A stretch of 64,000 nt of DNA from Oscillospiraceae bacterium (GCA_015065085.1 SVQW01000008.1:1-64000); one strand, 5' to 3'; positions 50,567-59,234 are shown, counted from the first letter of the stretch. Numbers and translations are program-made. Notes: generated by a model from the sequence alone, not told the origin.

Positions 50567-51406
50567 CTATTTTTGTTTTATGACACGGACACTGTTGAAG
50601 TATTTTCTGTAATTGGCGGGGGAAAAGGTGTAAAAGCTTTTAAACTGCTTGGAAAAACCGCAAAGGTCGCTTTCACCGATACGCGCCATTATTTCACTGA
50701 CGTTAAGGTCGGTTTCCTCAAGATACCGTTTGGCGGTTTCCATTTTTTTGAGCTTGATGTATTTTGCGGGAGTATGCCCCGTTTTTTGCTTGAAAAAGCG
50801 TATGAAATGGTTGGGGTGGAGATGAAATTCGGCGGAAAGTCTGCCCAACGTGAGCCGGTCGGAAAGGTTGTCGTTTATGTACCTGAGAATTTTATCTATT
50901 CGTGTATCGCTGTCGCTTTTGACCGATATATCACGTGCATCCGCCAGAGCTATATATTCCGAAATCAGCTCCAGCAGTAACGCTTTCACCCTTATGCGGT
51001 CAACGAGGTTTTTGCTGTTGCACAGCCCTGCAAAGCTTTCAAAAAGCTGCCACGCACGGCTTTGCGGCGGTATCTGCACGCGATACGGCAAGCCCGACAT
51101 ACTAAAAAGCTGAGAGCTTGGGTATAAGTCGAAATGTATATAGTAAAGTGAATATTTGCCCTCGTCAAGATTGCGGTATGAATGCAAAACATTGGCGGGC
51201 ATAACAAACCAGTCCCCCCGCTCGCCTATGAAATGCTGAGAGCCGATGGTTATTTCGCATTTTCCGCCTGTGACGCAGTAAAACTTGTTCTGGTCGAAGG
51301 TTCTGTTGGGCAGTACCCACTCAGAGTCTTCAGGGAGAATGTAGTGCCCTCCCATATTGCATACCGCGTTGAAGTTTGAAAAATATATATCCTGAAGATG
51401 ATTCAT
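50567..51406 (-). CDS. AraC-family transcriptional regulator
   Basis: A 279-residue regulator. The N-terminal ~150 residues form a cupin-like sensor (GGKCEITIGSQHFIGERGDWFVMPANVLHSY). Residues ~175-275 hold the double helix-turn-helix: DKILRYINDNLSDRLTLGRLSAEFHLHPNHFIRFFKQKTG and YLEETDLNVSEIMARIGESDLCGFSKQFKSFYTFSPANYRK (in pieces). AraC regulators of this class respond to sugars and activate nearby catabolic genes; the SLH-TIR operon promoter lies directly downstream and the creatininase gene is divergent, so both are candidate targets. AAGGAG precedes the ATG. Confidence 0.92.
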   Translation of the reverse strand: MNHLQDIYFSNFNAVCNMGGHYILPEDSEWVLPNRTFDQNKFYCVTGGKCEITIGSQHFIGERGDWFVMPANVLHSYRNLDEGKYSLYYIHFDLYPSSQLFSMSGLPYRVQIPPQSRAWQLFESFAGLCNSKNLVDRIRVKALLLELISEYIALADARDISVKSDSDTRIDKILRYINDNLSDRLTLGRLSAEFHLHPNHFIRFFKQKTGHTPAKYIKLKKMETAKRYLEETDLNVSEIMARIGESDLCGFSKQFKSFYTFSPANYRKYFNSVRVIKQK

Positions 51407-51449
51407 AACCTGCTCCTTATGCTAATTTTTAACAAGTTTTAAGTGTCGG

Positions 51450-51478
51450 TTGACATTTACAAAAGCTTGAAGTTTATA
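51450..51478 (+). promoter_or_regulatory. Promoter of the creatininase-family gene
   Basis: TTGACA (51450-51455) with TTTATA (51473-51478) 17 bp later; TATATA two bases further is an alternative -10. The divergent AraC gene shares this 112-bp gap, whose AT-rich part may bind the regulator. Confidence 0.65.
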
Positions 51479-51518
51479 TATAATATAGTTACTTACAATT
51501 AAGTTAAAGGAGAATACT

Positions 51519-52274
51519 ATGGCTTCGATACATATGGCGACATCCTACCCCAAGGAGGTCATGAAAGCAAGAGAAGAGCATTGGCCTGTGCTTATTCCGG
51601 TGGGAAATATTGAATATCATTCAGACCATTGCCCCTACGGTACGGATGCACTGGTGGCACAGGGTATTGCCGAGGAAGTGGGCAAAAAAATGGACTGCAT
51701 GATAATGCCTGCGATATGGTACGGTTGCTCCAGCTATGCGGTGGGCGGACCGGAAACCGGCACTCTCAATACCCATCCGGATGTTCTGGAGGATTACGTT
51801 TACGGCATATTGAAATCCCTGCTCCGTGCAGGCTTTAACCGAAATATATGCCTGATAATTGCACATCAGACCGAGGAATTTCTGCCTCAGACGCTCGCCT
51901 GCATGAAGGCGGCGAAAAAGCTGACCTTTGAATACCTTGAAGAAACCCGCGGACAGGGCTGGTGGGGTGATAATAAAAACGCAGGCTTTTACGACAATCT
52001 TGAATCTCCTCAGGACAACCCGTGGAACTGGATAAGAGTATTCAACGGTTGCCGTTTTCCCGATTCCTATCCTTCCGATCACGGCGGAAAATATGAGTGC
52101 GGTAAGCTTGAGGTGCTGTACCCCGGCTCCATAAAGCTGGACAGACTAACCGAGGACAGCGCATGGTTTTCACGCAATGCGCCCGAAATGGATCTGGAGC
52201 ACTCCAAAAAAACAATTGAGCATGTTGTAAATTCCATTATTGAAGCTATCAAAACGGGTAAGAAGTGCTACTAA
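51519..52274 (+). CDS. Creatininase family protein
   Basis: A 251-residue soluble amidohydrolase-like protein of the creatininase family. The N-terminal metal site is LIPVGNIEYHSDHCPYGTDALVA, with Glu, His and Asp ligands; GPETGTLNTHPDVLEDYVYGILKSLLRAGF and the later GKYECGKLEVLYPGSIKLD follow the family course. The middle NHGG-type motif is altered to AHQTEE, so substrate handling may differ. Members cleave cyclic amides or act in cofactor synthesis. It is divergent from the AraC gene. KGAGAAT-type Shine-Dalgarno AAAGGAG precedes the ATG. Confidence 0.85.
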   Translation: MASIHMATSYPKEVMKAREEHWPVLIPVGNIEYHSDHCPYGTDALVAQGIAEEVGKKMDCMIMPAIWYGCSSYAVGGPETGTLNTHPDVLEDYVYGILKSLLRAGFNRNICLIIAHQTEEFLPQTLACMKAAKKLTFEYLEETRGQGWWGDNKNAGFYDNLESPQDNPWNWIRVFNGCRFPDSYPSDHGGKYECGKLEVLYPGSIKLDRLTEDSAWFSRNAPEMDLEHSKKTIEHVVNSIIEAIKTGKKCY

Positions 52275-52307
52275 AAACATTATATAATAAAAACACGAAA
52301 TATTCAA

Positions 52308-52327
52308 GAGCGCACCGATATTTTCGG
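52308..52327. repeat. Truncated terminator copy, left flank of element A copy 2
   Basis: GAGCGCACCGATATTTTCGG, identical over 20 bp to 52566-52585, which is part of the complete terminator on the other side of element A copy 2. The rest of the hairpin is missing here. Confidence 0.8.
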
Positions 52328-52330
52328 GGC

Positions 52331-52561
52331 GACAATCGTGTTGATATTTTATCGACACGATTAAAGTCTTTCGAAAAGGCGATGATATTTTGCCGATTTA
52401 AGCCCGTCGGCGTACAAAGGTACGATAGGGCTTGAAGCGGCAAAAAGCGACAAACAGCAGGTGATATTCGATGTATCACCTGCTGTTAAATTGTATTTTT
52501 TACTTAATTTCTGCCTTTTTTAATAAATAATTCCCGTCGCGGTAGCGCGGCTTTCTCGACA
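52331..52561 (-). repeat. Dispersed element A, copy 2 (inverted)
   Basis: Reverse complement of the element at 28817-29045. It keeps the CTTTCTCGACA end, the 14-bp-arm AACAGCAGGTGATA hairpin, GTCGGCGTACAAAGGTACG, GATTTAAGCC and CTTTCGAAAAG. Copies differ in the A/T-rich spacer and in the last stem (here CGTGTTGAT/ATCGACACG). With the flanking terminators it fills the gap between the convergent creatininase and GH20-like genes. Confidence 0.85.
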
Positions 52562-52562
52562 G

Positions 52563-52597
52563 ACAGAGCGCACCGATATTTTCGGTGCGCTCTGTTT
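52563..52597. terminator. Bidirectional terminator next to element A copy 2
   Basis: ACAGAGCGCACCGA / TCGGTGCGCTCTGT followed by TTTTTA. It directly abuts the stop of the GH20-like gene. Confidence 0.88.
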
Positions 52598-54721
52598 TTA
52601 TTCAAATTCCTTTATGAGTCCGTTGGACTTTCTGAATTTGGGAAGAATTACATTCAGCTCGTGGTCAAGCTGGCGGAGCTTCCACCTGAGCCCCTTTTCG
52701 TCGGTGGTGTACTCCATGCTGGGCTCCCAGCCCAGACGTGAATCAAACTGCACAAGAGGAATTGTTTCATTAACATTTTCTCTTTCTTCAAGTAAAAGCT
52801 TCTCCACCTCGTCAATAAGCTCGGCACCTTTTTGGTGAGTGCCCGCAATGCTTATCTGTTGCTTTAGCAGATAGTGCTTCTTCACGTTTATGGTGGTCAG
52901 TACGCAGTGATAGATAAACTTTGCAAGATTTAAAAGCTTTATGTGTGCAGGAGTGGGACTCTCGCAGGCTTCCAGTATGTCAATGCCTTCTTTCATGCAG
53001 TCGCGCATGATATATGCCTCGTTTATTTCGTCGTGAATACGCACACCCGGCAGAGAGTTGCGTCCCAGCACCTCGGGGGTGTAAACGGGGAAGTAAATGC
53101 CGTTTCCGAACATGGCTTGATTGCGGTTGGGCTGTCTTCCGCCCTCGGGCAGGCTTGCCGGCATACCGTTTACCTCCTCCAGCCACAACGGATACGCGGG
53201 ACCGATGCGGTAAGCGCCGTACTGGTCCTCGTTGGTGGGAATGTAGTGGGTGATAGCCTCGTCAAAGCATTTGAGAGCTTCACTTACTTTGTCGGCATTG
53301 TGGGCATGGTCGCGCTTTATAAGCTTTTCAAGGTGCTCCGTAAGAGAGCCTGCACCCGTGAAGAAAGCATATTTTTCAAGCTCGGTGATAAAGGAAGGAT
53401 GGAAAGCGTAGTGGATGGTTTCGCGCACTCCGCACAAATTCCATTCTCTGTATGCCTTTTGCATACCCTCGTAACGCTTTATCCACTGACCCGGCATGGG
53501 CTCGTAAGGGATAACCCCGAAGTCCCAGGTACGTCCTGCGGTCTGGGAGTTGGTGTGAAGCTTGACACCGCGGCGCTTGGCGGCAAGGGCCTCGCTTACA
53601 AACGGCTTGCCGGGGCCTGCAAAGCTTAAAGAGTAGTCAACAATATCCTCAACGCTGTTTCCGATTTTCCTCTGGTGGAACATATCCCAGGTGGAGCATA
53701 TGGCGACACCCTCGGGAAGATTTTCTACAAGCTTTACCCTGTCCTTATCATCACCGAAGCCCCAGTTGTAGGTGGAGAAAATAAGCTGTGCCCCGGGATT
53801 GAATTTGTGGATGGCATTCTGAATCATTTCCACCCATCGCGGATAATCCTCGCAGGGAAACCATCCCGGTGAGGTTTTGCCGGTGGGGATGTTGTCCTCA
53901 AAATTTTTCATGTAGGGGCTTTTTCCCACTCTTGGGTCCCGGCTGGGAAAGTTTGTGGCTTCGCCCACAAGGGTTATGTATTTTATTCTGGGTGCGGCTT
54001 CAAAAAAATCACCGTACATTTTTTCGTAGTATTCCTTTGCTCCCTCGTCATCGGGATGGCGGTCGTGCAGGGCATAGTTACCCACCGATACGTCTAAGCC
54101 GTATTTTGCGGCACGTTGACTGAGAAGATTAAGATCGTAAAAATCTCCTCTTTTGGTAGTATGTGCATCCTTCATCCACATATCTATGGTGTCAAAGCCC
54201 ATATGCGCTATAATTGACAGCGCCGCGTCGTGATATTCAAACATACCAAAGGGGCTTTGGCAGGTTCTGGGGCTGAACATAGCCTTGCGCGCCGTTGTTC
54301 CGTGGGTCAGGAAGGGTGCACGGCGGATATTCATCATGTCCTCCATATAGTAAAGCCCCTGCGCTACACCGCGTACGTCATACCCCTCCAGCGTTATGCC
54401 GTCAGCCGTTACGGTGATACGGTAGCCCATGTAGCCCGAGGCATCGCCCAGGTCGCTGTTCAGAGATATTTTCAAATCGGCATCCTTTGACCGTGTAACC
54501 CCCGCGCCAATACCCATGGAGGTGAAAAGATAGTCCTCAAAGTCGCGTACCGCCGTCATTATGACGCTGTCGCTGTCGCTTGCCAGAGCTTTTTCGCAAA
54601 CGTGGATTTTAATGCCTTCAAAAAGCTCGAACTCGTTTTTGTCGGGCTTTAACGAAAGGTCGCGTCTGTCCCTTTGGTGTATTTGCAAAAGGTCGGTTTT
54701 GAACTGATAGTTCTTCTCCAT
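52598..54721 (-). CDS. GH20-like glycoside hydrolase
   Basis: A 707-residue protein without signal peptide. Residues ~25-130 match the small alpha/beta domain that precedes GH20 catalytic barrels (FEGIKIHVCEKA, GYRITVTADGITLEGYDVRGVAQGLYYMEDMM). A TIM barrel follows: FEYHDAALSIIAHMGFDTIDMW, YGLDVSVGNYALHDRHPDD, KYITLVGEATNFPSRDP, LIFSTYNWGF, GVAICSTWDM. The classic GH20 Asp-Glu pair is not obvious, so it may be a relative with other specificity, acting inside the cell on imported hexosamine oligosaccharides. The C-terminal ~250 residues are helical. Confidence 0.7.
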   Translation of the reverse strand: MEKNYQFKTDLLQIHQRDRRDLSLKPDKNEFELFEGIKIHVCEKALASDSDSVIMTAVRDFEDYLFTSMGIGAGVTRSKDADLKISLNSDLGDASGYMGYRITVTADGITLEGYDVRGVAQGLYYMEDMMNIRRAPFLTHGTTARKAMFSPRTCQSPFGMFEYHDAALSIIAHMGFDTIDMWMKDAHTTKRGDFYDLNLLSQRAAKYGLDVSVGNYALHDRHPDDEGAKEYYEKMYGDFFEAAPRIKYITLVGEATNFPSRDPRVGKSPYMKNFEDNIPTGKTSPGWFPCEDYPRWVEMIQNAIHKFNPGAQLIFSTYNWGFGDDKDRVKLVENLPEGVAICSTWDMFHQRKIGNSVEDIVDYSLSFAGPGKPFVSEALAAKRRGVKLHTNSQTAGRTWDFGVIPYEPMPGQWIKRYEGMQKAYREWNLCGVRETIHYAFHPSFITELEKYAFFTGAGSLTEHLEKLIKRDHAHNADKVSEALKCFDEAITHYIPTNEDQYGAYRIGPAYPLWLEEVNGMPASLPEGGRQPNRNQAMFGNGIYFPVYTPEVLGRNSLPGVRIHDEINEAYIMRDCMKEGIDILEACESPTPAHIKLLNLAKFIYHCVLTTINVKKHYLLKQQISIAGTHQKGAELIDEVEKLLLEERENVNETIPLVQFDSRLGWEPSMEYTTDEKGLRWKLRQLDHELNVILPKFRKSNGLIKEFE

Positions 54722-54752
54722 AATTTACCCCCGGAATAGTTTTGTTGATATG

Positions 54753-54781
54753 ATTATACATGACGTGCACTCAAAAGTAAA
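54753..54781 (-). promoter_or_regulatory. Promoter of the GH20-like gene
   Basis: Minus strand: TTTACT (54781-54776), 17-bp spacer, perfect TATAAT (54758-54753), about 32 nt before the ATG, with GGGGG as ribosome binding site. Confidence 0.82.
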
Positions 54782-54887
54782 TGCAAATTTTCAACGAAAA
54801 ATTGTCAAAAACAAGCGTGATTATTTGAAATTCGCAATTCGCCATTGCGGTTATCTCTGAATAACAAGCCTACTGCTTATAATAATT

Positions 54888-54925
54888 AAAACCTGAAACG
54901 GATTTTTCCGTTTCAGGTTTTTTCC
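54888..54925. terminator. Terminator of the GH123-like operon
   Basis: AAAACCTGAAACGG / CCGTTTCAGGTTTTTT. Its stem repeats the AACCTGAAACG sequence of the terminator at 12793. Read on the minus strand it is preceded by CGCAATTAAGGAAA, the recurring tag. Confidence 0.88.
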
Positions 54926-54944
54926 TTAATTGCGAATTGCTGAT

Positions 54945-56591
54945 TTATTTCTTAAGTGCCTTTTTTATTTCAAGGTTGATTTTTTCGCGCAGATTGAGAA
55001 TGTAGGAGGCTTCAAGAGGATATTCGGTGAAGGTAACGGGCTTTGCGGCATCCTCATCAATGAGATTGAGTACAAACTCACGGCTTGTAAGGCTTTCAAG
55101 CAGCTTCATTGCTCTTAAGTCCTGCAATGCCTCGGCAAACACAACAACACGGATGGAATCCAGTGCAGTGCCGTCGATGGCAGGATATACCTTGAAGGGG
55201 TCGCCGGCGGTAAATGCACCGTCGCAGTCGTTTACAAGGTAAGGGTTGATGGGGTACTGGGAAAGCTGTGAATAGTAGAAGTTGAAGCCCCACTGTAAAA
55301 ATCCTGCAATGTCGAACTTGTAGAACTGGGTTGCGATTATTCTGTTACGTGCGGAGGGCATGGAGATAAACTGGTTGGAAACACGTCTTGTCTGGCTGCA
55401 GCAGTAGTAGGTCCACAGACCCGGAATTTTTGCTTCCAGGAAGGGTATCATGCGGTCGTTGCACACAACGGGGGTGGTAACAGCGCCTTTTTTGTAGAAC
55501 TCGAAGTCGCTGAGAGCGTCCATGATAATATAGTCCTTGAGAATGGACTGAACTATGCGGCGGCAAGCCTTGTAGGTCTTGAGCGCGTCATCGCCCTTGG
55601 GCTCGTCGGAGATGTGGAAAATGCACTGCTTGTCAACGCCAAGCGCCTTGAGATGGTGAACCAGAGCCGTCATAAAGGAGCGCAGGAAGCGCTTGTATTC
55701 GGGACCGGTAGAGCAGGTGTCCCAGCCGAAAATCTGCTTGTACTCGCCGTCTACCGTTGCCATAACCTTGGGTGCGGCTTTGGCGCCCCACTGAGAGAAC
55801 AGGTGGGCGATTTCAAAATATTTTATGCCGTGCTTAAGACACAAATTAACCCATCTGTCCAGCTTCTTGAAGCCGTAGCGGTATTTTCCGTCCTTAAGAG
55901 TAATGTCCACCAGCTGAACGGTGGGTCTTTCCTGACCGACAGCCGTGTCCAGCTCGGGGGTGATAACGGGGGTGAGAATCATGTTCATACCGTTCTTGAC
56001 ATAGCTCTTCACGAAGTTTTCGAGAATTTCCCAGTGATATTCGCTGAACACCTCGGTGTTGTAGTAGGTTGCGAGACAGTCAAAGTGGAACCAGTTGGTA
56101 ACCATTATATCCTGCTCGGGGAGCTGTGCGTCAATAATTTCAAGCTCAAAATCCGCACTGCCCATGGCAACGTTTTTGTTGGCATTGAGCATGCGTGCCT
56201 TGATGTAGTGCTTGCCCGCGGGAGCATTTTCAACCGTCAGCCAGAAGGTTTCGGTGTTGCCGGTGGTAACGTAGAAGAACTTTTCGGTGTTGAAGGGCTC
56301 CAGCACGTCGGGGAACATTCCGGGCTTGTCTCTGAGGTAGTTTTCGTCGGCATCCATAACGGGGGTGCTTACGGGCACGTGACGGACACGGCGGACGGAT
56401 ATGTATTCCTTGATGTCGGATTCAATGTCAAAATAAGTAGTGCATCTTACGGCAGGCTGATTGGTGTAAATCGCTACCTGGCATGAGAAGCTTTCGCCTT
56501 TAAGTGCAGTGGCTTTGGTGGTTTCGGGAGTTGAAGATAAGCCTCCGTCCATAAAGGCTTTTTCGAGGGATGATAAAAACTTTACTAACAT
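54945..56591 (-). CDS. DUF4091/GH123-like glycoside hydrolase
   Basis: A 548-residue protein. An N-terminal beta domain (~20-165: ALKGESFSCQVAIYTN, FWLTVENAPAGKHYIKARML) is followed by a TIM barrel: NWFHFDCLATYY (~175), YFEIAHLFSQWG, FHISDEPKGDDA (~325) and a C-terminal DUF4091 part (GFLQWGFNFYYSQ). The Asp-Glu pair in SDEP is at the site used by GH123 beta-N-acetylgalactosaminidases for substrate-assisted catalysis. No signal peptide. It is the last gene of a four-gene minus-strand operon, 16 nt after the PHP gene. Confidence 0.8.
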   Translation of the reverse strand: MLVKFLSSLEKAFMDGGLSSTPETTKATALKGESFSCQVAIYTNQPAVRCTTYFDIESDIKEYISVRRVRHVPVSTPVMDADENYLRDKPGMFPDVLEPFNTEKFFYVTTGNTETFWLTVENAPAGKHYIKARMLNANKNVAMGSADFELEIIDAQLPEQDIMVTNWFHFDCLATYYNTEVFSEYHWEILENFVKSYVKNGMNMILTPVITPELDTAVGQERPTVQLVDITLKDGKYRYGFKKLDRWVNLCLKHGIKYFEIAHLFSQWGAKAAPKVMATVDGEYKQIFGWDTCSTGPEYKRFLRSFMTALVHHLKALGVDKQCIFHISDEPKGDDALKTYKACRRIVQSILKDYIIMDALSDFEFYKKGAVTTPVVCNDRMIPFLEAKIPGLWTYYCCSQTRRVSNQFISMPSARNRIIATQFYKFDIAGFLQWGFNFYYSQLSQYPINPYLVNDCDGAFTAGDPFKVYPAIDGTALDSIRVVVFAEALQDLRAMKLLESLTSREFVLNLIDEDAAKPVTFTEYPLEASYILNLREKINLEIKKALKK

Positions 56592-56607
56592 GTGTTTTTT
56601 CCTTTCT

Positions 56608-57528
56608 TTATTTGGTTTCGTTTATAAGATTTGCGCTTATATATTGGCTCCACGCTTTATTGCCGTTTTTGTCGATTATTTCAACTCTTACATGGGTGTC
56701 GTTTTTGTGAGGAGTGTACACGGCACCGTTCAGAGGCTTTTCGTCGGCAAAGTGCCAGCGCAGGCTCTTTTCGTAATCGGTGAAGAAGCAGTCGGAAATA
56801 AAATATATTTTTCCCGCGTCACTGCATTCAACGTGCAATTCGCCGTTTTCGGCATACAGCGATTTTATGCGGGGACCGCAGGTGGCATACATGCTTCCCG
56901 CCTTCAGAGCATTAAGCACGCAGTCGTTTTCAAGCTTTTCGCATACCGCTATTGTGGCTGTTCCGGCAAAATCCTCCTCGTAATAGTGGACATCGTCGTT
57001 GGCAACCATCAGCTTTGGAACACCGCGTGACATCAGCTTGTCCAGCTGTTGAGAGGAATCGCCCCTCTGATGGCGAACCTGGGAAACCCAGTTCATGACC
57101 TCTATTGCATCGTAATTTTCCAGCGGGTAGAGCTCCTCTGCCTGAATAAGGCTCCAGGCGGGATGCGCCGCGATTACAAAACCGCCTGCGGCTTTGAGCG
57201 CATCAATAAGCTGCTGAGGTGTTGCGGGACGTTGTGCGGCAACGTATTTTTCGGTATCCATGCCCACGCCCACTATGTGGTAAGCGGCACGGTTGAGGGG
57301 TTCCATTATGTTGCAGTCGGTCTCCACACCCGAAAGGATAAGAACACCGTCCCGAATTTCGGAATAAGTGAGCTTGTTGTGCTCGGTAAAAGCAAGGAAA
57401 TTATATCCCTGCGCTTTGTACTTTTCAAACGACTCCTGCTGAGTGAGTCTGCCGTCTGAAGTTTTCGTGTGAATGTGAAGCTGACCCTTGAACTGCGAAA
57501 GAGCAGGGTCAATAAGGTATTTTTTCAA
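56608..57528 (-). CDS. PHP-domain metal-dependent phosphoesterase
   Basis: A 306-residue PHP-superfamily protein. Metal-site motifs are clear: GQLHIHTKTSDG, FTEHNKL, SGVETDC, VIAAHPAW (~130) and VANDDVHYYEED (~190). Residues ~225-300 add a beta domain (DAGKIYFISDCFFTDYEKS, TPHKNDTHVRVEIIDKNG). Such proteins hydrolyse phosphate esters, with histidinol-phosphatase and nucleotide phosphatases among them; substrate here unknown. The start overlaps the stop of the upstream membrane-protein gene by 4 nt. Confidence 0.88.
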   Translation of the reverse strand: MKKYLIDPALSQFKGQLHIHTKTSDGRLTQQESFEKYKAQGYNFLAFTEHNKLTYSEIRDGVLILSGVETDCNIMEPLNRAAYHIVGVGMDTEKYVAAQRPATPQQLIDALKAAGGFVIAAHPAWSLIQAEELYPLENYDAIEVMNWVSQVRHQRGDSSQQLDKLMSRGVPKLMVANDDVHYYEEDFAGTATIAVCEKLENDCVLNALKAGSMYATCGPRIKSLYAENGELHVECSDAGKIYFISDCFFTDYEKSLRWHFADEKPLNGAVYTPHKNDTHVRVEIIDKNGNKAWSQYISANLINETK

Positions 57529-58556
57529 GATAAAGCCCCCAATCTGTGATTGTCTGTGTATTGCGCCTTGTCAAATTCCTGCACCGTAAGCTGTCCGTCG
57601 CGTGCTTCGCCCTGGAAAAGAAATCCGCCCTTTTCACCGCCGTAGAAAACTATACGGGTGCAGTAGAAGTTACCGTCAAGTGCAGAAACTATCTCACTGC
57701 ATTTTGCCTCAAAGGTTTTTATGTCGGGAGTATCGTCCTTTATTACCACCTCGTAGCTGAGCTTCGGCAATACAAGGGCATAGTCTCCGCCAAGGTCGAA
57801 AAGCTTGCGGTCAAGCTTTTCTTCAAACGGCAGATTATCCGCCGCGAAGGATATAGTGCTTCCCGAATCGCGTACCGCCTGCATCATAAGCCCTGCACCG
57901 ATTTCAAACATGGCATTTTTGGCATACAGGAAATATCCGTCGTAGTTGTTTTCAAGCACCATTGTTTCTTCGCCGTAATAGCTTCGTTTGGGCTCTTTAA
58001 AGGTTATGGCGGTTTCGTAGTAGTGGGTTTTGAAGTTAAAGGCGGTTGACATGGATTCTATTTTCTGAAGCGGATAGTTTTCCTCAAGATATTTTGCCGT
58101 TTCGTTATGCCACTTCACCGCGCCGAAAATGTTTCCGCACACCGCGTTGAAGCACAGAAGGTATACAATAACGGCAATTACGGTTTTGACAATACCGCTT
58201 TTTGTCTTTTGCAAAATCAGACCTGCAACAAAATATGCCAGAGCTGCCGTCAGTACAAAAAACAGTACCTTGATAAAGGCGTAATTCATGGTGGGATTGT
58301 TCTGCGCCACCGAATTGTATCCGGTAGAGTCGGCAAGCGATACCGTCAGCGACAGAAGCACCGTCATGAGAAGCGAATTTTTAAGCTTGCGATAGAAAAG
58401 AAACACAGCAACGGCTGTTATGAAGAATATGGGGAAGGTGGATATAAATCCGCGTGACGCGCCGCCGGCATACAGTGCAAGGGTGAAAAGAACGGTCATG
58501 GCGGCAAAAAGCAGTGTGTCACGCTTTTTTTCGTCCGCCCACAGTTTTTTGAGCAT
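57525..58556 (-). CDS. Membrane protein of unknown function with extracytoplasmic domain
   Basis: A 343-residue protein I do not recognise. Five hydrophobic segments occupy residues ~12-150 (LLFAAMTVLFTLALYAGG, FISTFPIFFITAVAVFLFY, LLMTVLLSLTVSLA, IKVLFFVLTAALAYFVAGLIL, VIAVIVYLLCFNAV). The rest, ~155-343, is soluble, alternating strands and helices with FDLGGDYALVLPKLSYEVVI and YCTRIVFYGGEKGGFLFQGE. AAAGGAG 7 nt upstream supports the ATG at 58556. Operon partner of the LUD gene upstream (20-nt gap to 58576 in the minus direction) and of the PHP gene downstream (ATGA overlap). Confidence 0.72.
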   Translation of the reverse strand: MLKKLWADEKKRDTLLFAAMTVLFTLALYAGGASRGFISTFPIFFITAVAVFLFYRKLKNSLLMTVLLSLTVSLADSTGYNSVAQNNPTMNYAFIKVLFFVLTAALAYFVAGLILQKTKSGIVKTVIAVIVYLLCFNAVCGNIFGAVKWHNETAKYLEENYPLQKIESMSTAFNFKTHYYETAITFKEPKRSYYGEETMVLENNYDGYFLYAKNAMFEIGAGLMMQAVRDSGSTISFAADNLPFEEKLDRKLFDLGGDYALVLPKLSYEVVIKDDTPDIKTFEAKCSEIVSALDGNFYCTRIVFYGGEKGGFLFQGEARDGQLTVQEFDKAQYTDNHRLGALS

Positions 58557-58575
58557 ATTTAGTGCTCCTTTCGTA

Positions 58576-59181
58576 TCAGTATCCAAGCTTTTGGTTGACG
58601 AGGACTATTTCGTAATCGCATCCGCCGGGCTTTTTAAGCATAATATTCAGGCTTCTGCAGATGCGTTCGGGACTGTTGCAATCGTGGCATTTGAGTTCCC
58701 CGGAAGCACAGGGAGTTTTCTTTCCCAGTCGTCGTGCATTGAGAGGGGAGGCAATGTTACGCGCGCGCCAAACGGCTTTTTCGAGAGTGGGCTCGATTTT
58801 GTTTTCGCCGATTATGAAATACACTTTTTTGTGTCCGTAAAGCGTTGCGGAAATGCGGTTGCAGGTGCCGTCGATGTTCACTATCTCGCCCGTCTCGGCA
58901 ATACCGTTGACGGAGGAAATGTATATTTCGGCATCCCGTGCCTCACTCAGTGCCTCGGCAGGGGTATTTCCGTTTTCGGGAAACCAGTGCCATATAACCT
59001 TATTGCTCTGAGAAAGCTCGGGCAGAATATCAAGCTCCTTTACGGTTACCGTACCGCCGATGCCTACGGTTTTGCCCGAAATGCGGGATAAAAGATATTG
59101 CTTTGCATCCTCGCGTGTTTCAAAACAGCTCACAGAATAGCCCATTTTTTCAAGATTTTGTTTTATTAGAGTGAAATCCAT
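58576..59181 (-). CDS. LUD domain (LutC/YkgG-like) protein
   Basis: A 201-residue protein of the LUD family (former DUF162). Motifs: TVGIGGTVTVKELDIL, GIAETGEIVNIDGTCNRISATLYG, YFIIGENKIEPTLEKAVWRARNIASPLNARRL, and a Cys cluster GELKCHDCNSPERICRSL that may hold metal. LutC belongs to the lactate-oxidation complex, but lone clostridial LUD proteins without LutA/LutB, as here, have no known role. First gene of the operon that runs to the GH123-like gene. Confidence 0.88.
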   Translation of the reverse strand: MDFTLIKQNLEKMGYSVSCFETREDAKQYLLSRISGKTVGIGGTVTVKELDILPELSQSNKVIWHWFPENGNTPAEALSEARDAEIYISSVNGIAETGEIVNIDGTCNRISATLYGHKKVYFIIGENKIEPTLEKAVWRARNIASPLNARRLGKKTPCASGELKCHDCNSPERICRSLNIMLKKPGGCDYEIVLVNQKLGY

Positions 59182-59213
59182 AAACGCTCCTTAATAAGAG
59201 ATATGATAAATTG

Positions 59214-59234
59214 TAAAACCGCATGGCGGTTTTA
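59214..59234 (-). terminator. Weak terminator behind azlCD
   Basis: TAAAACCGC/GCGGTTTTA hairpin in the 74-bp gap between azlD and the LUD gene, with only a short AT-rich tail, so readthrough is possible. Confidence 0.5.
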
